18,203 nucleotides of DNA from Lachnospiraceae bacterium (GTDB lineage: Bacteria > Bacillota > Clostridia > Lachnospirales > Lachnospiraceae), in the NCBI GenBank assembly GCA_024684155.1, contig JAIKXK010000157.1:1-18203 (forward strand), read 5' to 3'. Made by a program: the position numbers and the translations under genes. The stretch's first letter is position 1. Each line of letters starts with the position of its first letter. The notes under the pieces were generated by a model. It was not told the DNA's origin. It searched no databases and saw only the letters and a program-made list of their open reading frames with translations. Of the stretch, positions 16,012 to 18,203 are shown in pieces.

Positions 16012-17004
16012 ATGATTAACGGCGAACTGATTCGATATTTATATAAGAACAATATTACCGAAAAAAACTATAATGCACACATGAAAGTGATTCGTTCTTA
16101 TTTTGATTCTGATGAGGCATGCAACCTCTTTATCGCCCAAAATATAGCAGACAACTTTATAGCAAAATATGAAAATTTTATGGAGCATCACCAGTCCATC
16201 GATGTCTTTCCTATCAAAAGCCAATACGGACATTCTGCTACTATGAATTTTTATGCCATTCAGTATGTTCTGCATGGGCATTGTCCCTGTATCATAAATG
16301 AACAAAGTTTTCTTATGAGAGAAGGAGATATCTGCATTCTCCCTCCCAATACCACTCAACAGTATTTCCAGTTTTCCTCTGACGATTTCGTTATATGCAT
16401 AGTCATCCCACCGGAAAACATTTCAAAAATAATGCCAAGAATACTGAAGCAAAACACCCTCCTATCACATTTTTTTCAAGGTAAGCACAGCATTTTTCAT
16501 TTTCATACAATTCCTGATTCTATATTTCGGGAACATTTTTTGACATTATTTCAAATGATACATATCGAGAAAGAAACAGACCCTATAAAGGGTCTGTATT
16601 TTGAAAACATTTTAGAAAATATTTTTTTGATGCTTCTTATGGAGCATAATGTAGATATGGCCTCTCAAATAAAACAACATCCGGAAAAAGACCACTCCAT
16701 GTACTTATTTATAAACTATATTCAGGAAAACTTATCCACTGTAAGCCTTTCCTCACTATCCAAGCATTTTGGATATAACGAGTCTTATGTCAGCCGTATG
16801 TTTCAAAAAACCACCGGTCATAGTTATACAGACACAGTGCGTGCATTAAAACTGGAAAAAGCTGCAGAATTGCTCTCATCAACAGATAAAAGTGTAGAAG
16901 AGATCATGGAGCAAATAGGCTACGCAGGACGGACAAATTTCTTTTTCCAATTCAAAAAACGATTTTTGCTAACCCCTCTTGAATACAGAAACAACAGCCG
17001 GTAA
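16012..17004 (+). CDS. Cupin-type AraC-family transcriptional regulator
   Basis: The product has 330 residues. Residues about 60-150 form a cupin-like beta-barrel (YVLHGHCPCIINEQ, then REGDICILPPNTTQ), the typical sugar-sensing domain. Residues about 225-330 are the AraC DNA-binding domain with two helix-turn-helix units (LSSLSKHFGYNESYVSRMF and VEEIMEQIGYAGRTNFFFQF, each matching the family pattern) ending in P-LEYRN. GAAGGAGATTAT directly precedes the ATG. It is divergent from the lipoprotein esterase across 147 bp and is therefore its likely regulator; a role on the glycosidase operon is also possible. The ligand cannot be inferred. Confidence 0.9.
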   Translation: MINGELIRYLYKNNITEKNYNAHMKVIRSYFDSDEACNLFIAQNIADNFIAKYENFMEHHQSIDVFPIKSQYGHSATMNFYAIQYVLHGHCPCIINEQSFLMREGDICILPPNTTQQYFQFSSDDFVICIVIPPENISKIMPRILKQNTLLSHFFQGKHSIFHFHTIPDSIFREHFLTLFQMIHIEKETDPIKGLYFENILENIFLMLLMEHNVDMASQIKQHPEKDHSMYLFINYIQENLSTVSLSSLSKHFGYNESYVSRMFQKTTGHSYTDTVRALKLEKAAELLSSTDKSVEEIMEQIGYAGRTNFFFQFKKRFLLTPLEYRNNSR

Positions 17005-17015
17005 TCACAAAGGCG

Positions 17016-17147
17016 AAAGGAAAAGGTCACTTCTACCGGCGTATACCAAATTTGCTTCGCCTCTATTTCATGTGTCGCCACATAGTTTGCCGCTGTCACT
17101 GTTCCAATACTTTTTCCTATGAATAAAACTTCTTTTTCATTTTTAAC
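17016..17147 (-). pseudogene. Decayed fragment of an alpha/beta hydrolase
   Basis: Minus-strand translation from 17147 gives KNEKEVLFIGKSIGTVTAA, then NYVATHEIEAKQIWYTPVE. GKSIGT (17101-17118) has the form of a nucleophile elbow (G-x-S-x-G), and the YTP that follows about 20 residues later fits the family of small alpha/beta hydrolases I recall with this motif. A stop codon lies immediately upstream, no start codon or ribosome binding site is present, and no Asp or His partner follows before the frame enters the antisense of the AraC gene. About 44 codons survive, so it is a relic. Its origin is an unknown deleted gene that once stood between the AraC gene and the small gene at 17154. Confidence 0.6.
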
Positions 17148-17153
17148 CTATCC

Positions 17154-17456
17154 CTAATTCATCATCTCATCAACAAATCCATAATTTAGCATATCATTGT
17201 AGCTGGCGTTTGCAGCTTCGCTGGCCTTCTTCTCTTTCCACCGTTCAATATCACTGCAGATAGCAAGCATTTCATCTACAATCAGTTCTTCACTTTTGGG
17301 CTTCACATTGTACAAGTATCCCAGCATCCGCTCCATGGCCTTTGGACTGCCCAACTGCTTTGCGATAGCTTCTCCCAACTCATCACAGAATCCCAGGCTT
17401 CGTATGGCCTGCACCAATTCATCTTTGCTCTTAACCCATTCTCTACGATAATCCAT
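17154..17456 (-). CDS. Small helical protein of unknown function (100 aa)
   Basis: The 100-residue product is mostly alpha-helical and charged (MDYRREWVKSKDELVQAI, then GSPKAMERMLGYLYNVKPKS, then DEMLAICSDIERWKEKKASE). It has no signal peptide or membrane segment. Similar small proteins occur in clostridia as far as I recall, but I know no function for them. AAGGAAG lies about 9 bp before the ATG. A separate promoter (17580-17608) and a leader of about 117 nt with a hairpin lie upstream, so it is probably a single-gene transcript. The stop at 17154 is followed after 6 bp by the alpha/beta hydrolase relic, on the same strand. Confidence 0.75.
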   Translation of the reverse strand: MDYRREWVKSKDELVQAIRSLGFCDELGEAIAKQLGSPKAMERMLGYLYNVKPKSEELIVDEMLAICSDIERWKEKKASEAANASYNDMLNYGFVDEMMN

Positions 17457-17506
17457 TGTTCTAATCTTCCTTATCCTTACGCAGCAAATCCCTCACATCT
17501 TATGCT

Positions 17507-17539
17507 GATAAATATAACGTTCCAACATTTATATTTATC
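17507..17539 (-). other. Perfect 11-bp AT-rich hairpin in the leader of the small gene
   Basis: GATAAATATAA and its exact complement TTATATTTATC flank an 11-nt loop. It lies about 50 nt upstream of the 17456 start, within the leader of the predicted transcript. No T-run follows. It could be an operator for a dimeric repressor or an RNA stem; function unknown. Confidence 0.5.
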
Positions 17540-17542
17540 GTC

Positions 17543-17557
17543 AATTCATCATCTCAT
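17543..17557 (-). repeat. 15-bp copy of the 3' end of the small gene
   Basis: AATTCATCATCTCAT occurs here and at 17156-17170, where it encodes the last residues (EMMN) of the 100-residue protein. In this copy the minus strand reads NEMMN followed by a stop. It may be the last trace of a tandem duplicate of that gene upstream of it, or a chance match in AT-rich DNA. No other similarity to the gene is visible around it. Confidence 0.35.
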
Positions 17558-17579
17558 TGAAAGTATATATCTAATGAAT

Positions 17580-17608
17580 ATCATACGAAACATTTCTTAT
17601 TCTTTCAA
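17580..17608 (-). promoter_or_regulatory. Sigma-A-type promoter for the small gene
   Basis: On the minus strand TTGAAA and TATGAT are separated by exactly 17 bp. Transcription would start near 17573, giving a leader of about 117 nt that contains the hairpin at 17507-17539. Confidence 0.55.
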
Positions 17609-17676
17609 TTAAAATCCATAGTATATAAAAACTGATTATACAAGGTTGATTAACGCAAATATTTACTTTCCGGTCT

Positions 17677-17899
17677 CCCGGTGAGGAATGACCTATCGCT
17701 CATTTCATTTGAGTGGAGAGTTTAGAAAAATAAAAATACGTTTTGCCATTTAGATGCACGAGACGCCAGGGATGGCGTCGAGAATTCCGCAATGAAATGG
17801 ATTGACATTAAGGAATGGTGCATCTAATGCAAAACGTATTTTGTAATTTTTTCTTAACGAAACACTATAGGAAATGAGCAATAGGTCATCCCCACCGGG
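17677..17899. repeat. Nested palindromic element of about 220 bp next to ptsI
   Basis: Two pairs of inverted arms are nested. The outer pair is 17677-17706 with 17871-17899 (about 26 of 30 positions complementary, containing ATGACCTAT and GCTCATTTC). The inner pair is 17733-17759 with 17818-17842 (AAAATACGTTTTGC and AGATGCAC, differing by two single-base indels). The segments between arms are also partly similar when inverted (AGTG then a purine run). The 58-bp centre has a perfect GACGCC-AGGGAT-GGCGTC hairpin (17762-17779) and a second imperfect one (ATTCC/GGAAT with AATG/CATT). No reading frame is inside. It begins 12 bp beyond the ptsI stop. It resembles a non-autonomous palindromic repeat (MITE or REP-like) or a structured RNA; which of these cannot be decided here. 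Confidence 0.75.
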
Positions 17900-17911
17900 A
17901 AAATATAAAAA

Positions 17912-18203
17912 TTATTTACTTAAATCAATATTTCTTATGGCATTTCTAACGGATAATACCCGTGATGGACTAACTGAGAGTTCATCTACACCCATACGTA
18001 AGAAAGTTTCTGTCAAAGTAGTATCTGCTCCAAGTTCTCCACAAATTCCAACCCAGGCGCCTCCTTTATGACCATTTTCCACAGTCATCTGAATCATCTT
18101 TAAGATTGCAGGATGGTGAGAATCATAGAAATTATCCAAGGCTGGATTCTGACGATCTATAGCCAGCGTATACTGAGTCAAATCATTGGTACCAATAGAG
18201 AAG
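17912..18203 (-). CDS. ptsI: Phosphoenolpyruvate-protein phosphotransferase, PTS Enzyme I (3' end only)
   Basis: The frame is open through the window edge, so about 97 C-terminal codons of a normally 570-residue enzyme are present. It begins FSIGTNDLTQYTLAIDRQN, the PEP-binding segment of Enzyme I, then HHPAILKMI and GICGELGAD, which carries the conserved catalytic-domain cysteine (Cys502 in Escherichia coli), and LRMGVDELSVSP. An internal TTG at 18181 is not the start, because conserved residues precede it. Enzyme I transfers phosphate from PEP to HPr in the cytoplasm and drives PTS sugar uptake and carbon-source signalling. The nested palindrome follows just after the stop and may act as its 3' end. 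ptsH is not in the window. Confidence 0.95.
   Translation of the reverse strand, partial: FSIGTNDLTQYTLAIDRQNPALDNFYDSHHPAILKMIQMTVENGHKGGAWVGICGELGADTTLTETFLRMGVDELSVSPSRVLSVRNAIRNIDLSK

Noticed and set aside
17677..17899. The palindromic element as a CRISPR array or tRNA gene
   Set aside because: The arms are inverted, not direct repeats with spacers, and no cloverleaf can be drawn. No CRISPR array, tRNA or rRNA is seen anywhere in the window.
17912..18181. A separate 89-residue gene starting with TTG at 18181
   Set aside because: Conserved Enzyme I residues (FSIGTND) continue upstream to the window edge, so this is the 3' end of ptsI and not a short gene.

Overview
The window looks like a chromosomal segment of a low-GC Gram-positive anaerobe, most likely a plant-fibre or glycoside-utilising member of the Lachnospiraceae/Clostridia. 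The evidence is the AT-rich DNA, strong AGGAGG-type ribosome binding sites, a GPH-type sugar symporter beside cytoplasmic glycosidases, AraC-type regulators, and a GH3 enzyme with the inverted domain order known from rumen clostridia. Genus and species cannot be fixed from the sequence alone.

Layout. (1) 1-2843, minus strand: a glycerol module. A good promoter and a leader with an intrinsic terminator precede glpK, followed by a GPH-family symporter cut by the window edge. (2) 2827-3161: a graveyard holding a short scrap of a large serine recombinase and a frameshifted, unrecognised gene. (3) 3194-5657, minus strand: two tandem membrane-anchored alpha/beta hydrolases; the second in transcription order carries a cyclophilin-like C-terminal domain. 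(4) 5733-13803, minus strand: a tightly packed glycoside operon of GPH transporter, GH78 alpha-L-rhamnosidase, GH3 beta-glycosidase (permuted domain order) and GH43 enzyme. Its three glycosidases have overlapping or near-touching frames. An AraC-type regulator (13952-14782, plus strand) is divergent from it across a 148-bp gap with two back-to-back promoters. (5) 14848-17004: a lipoprotein HSL-type esterase and a divergent cupin-AraC regulator, probably a second regulator/target pair. (6) 17005-18203: a decayed alpha/beta hydrolase fragment, a small helical protein of unknown function with its own promoter and leader hairpin, a 220-bp nested palindromic element, and the 3' end of ptsI (PTS Enzyme I).

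Working model (inference). A rhamnose-containing glycoside or oligosaccharide is imported by the GPH symporter and dismantled inside the cell: GH78 removes terminal L-rhamnose, GH3 removes beta-linked glucose or xylose, and GH43 removes arabinose or xylose. The exported esterases may remove acyl groups outside. The glycosidases carry no signal peptides, so uptake precedes hydrolysis.

The most notable observations are: the terminator in the glpK leader with a promoter inside recombinase debris; the nested palindrome beside ptsI; the relic of an alpha/beta hydrolase; the hydrolase/cyclophilin-like fusion; and the compact rhamnoside operon with a domain-swapped GH3. I do not see a clearly new defence or mobile system.
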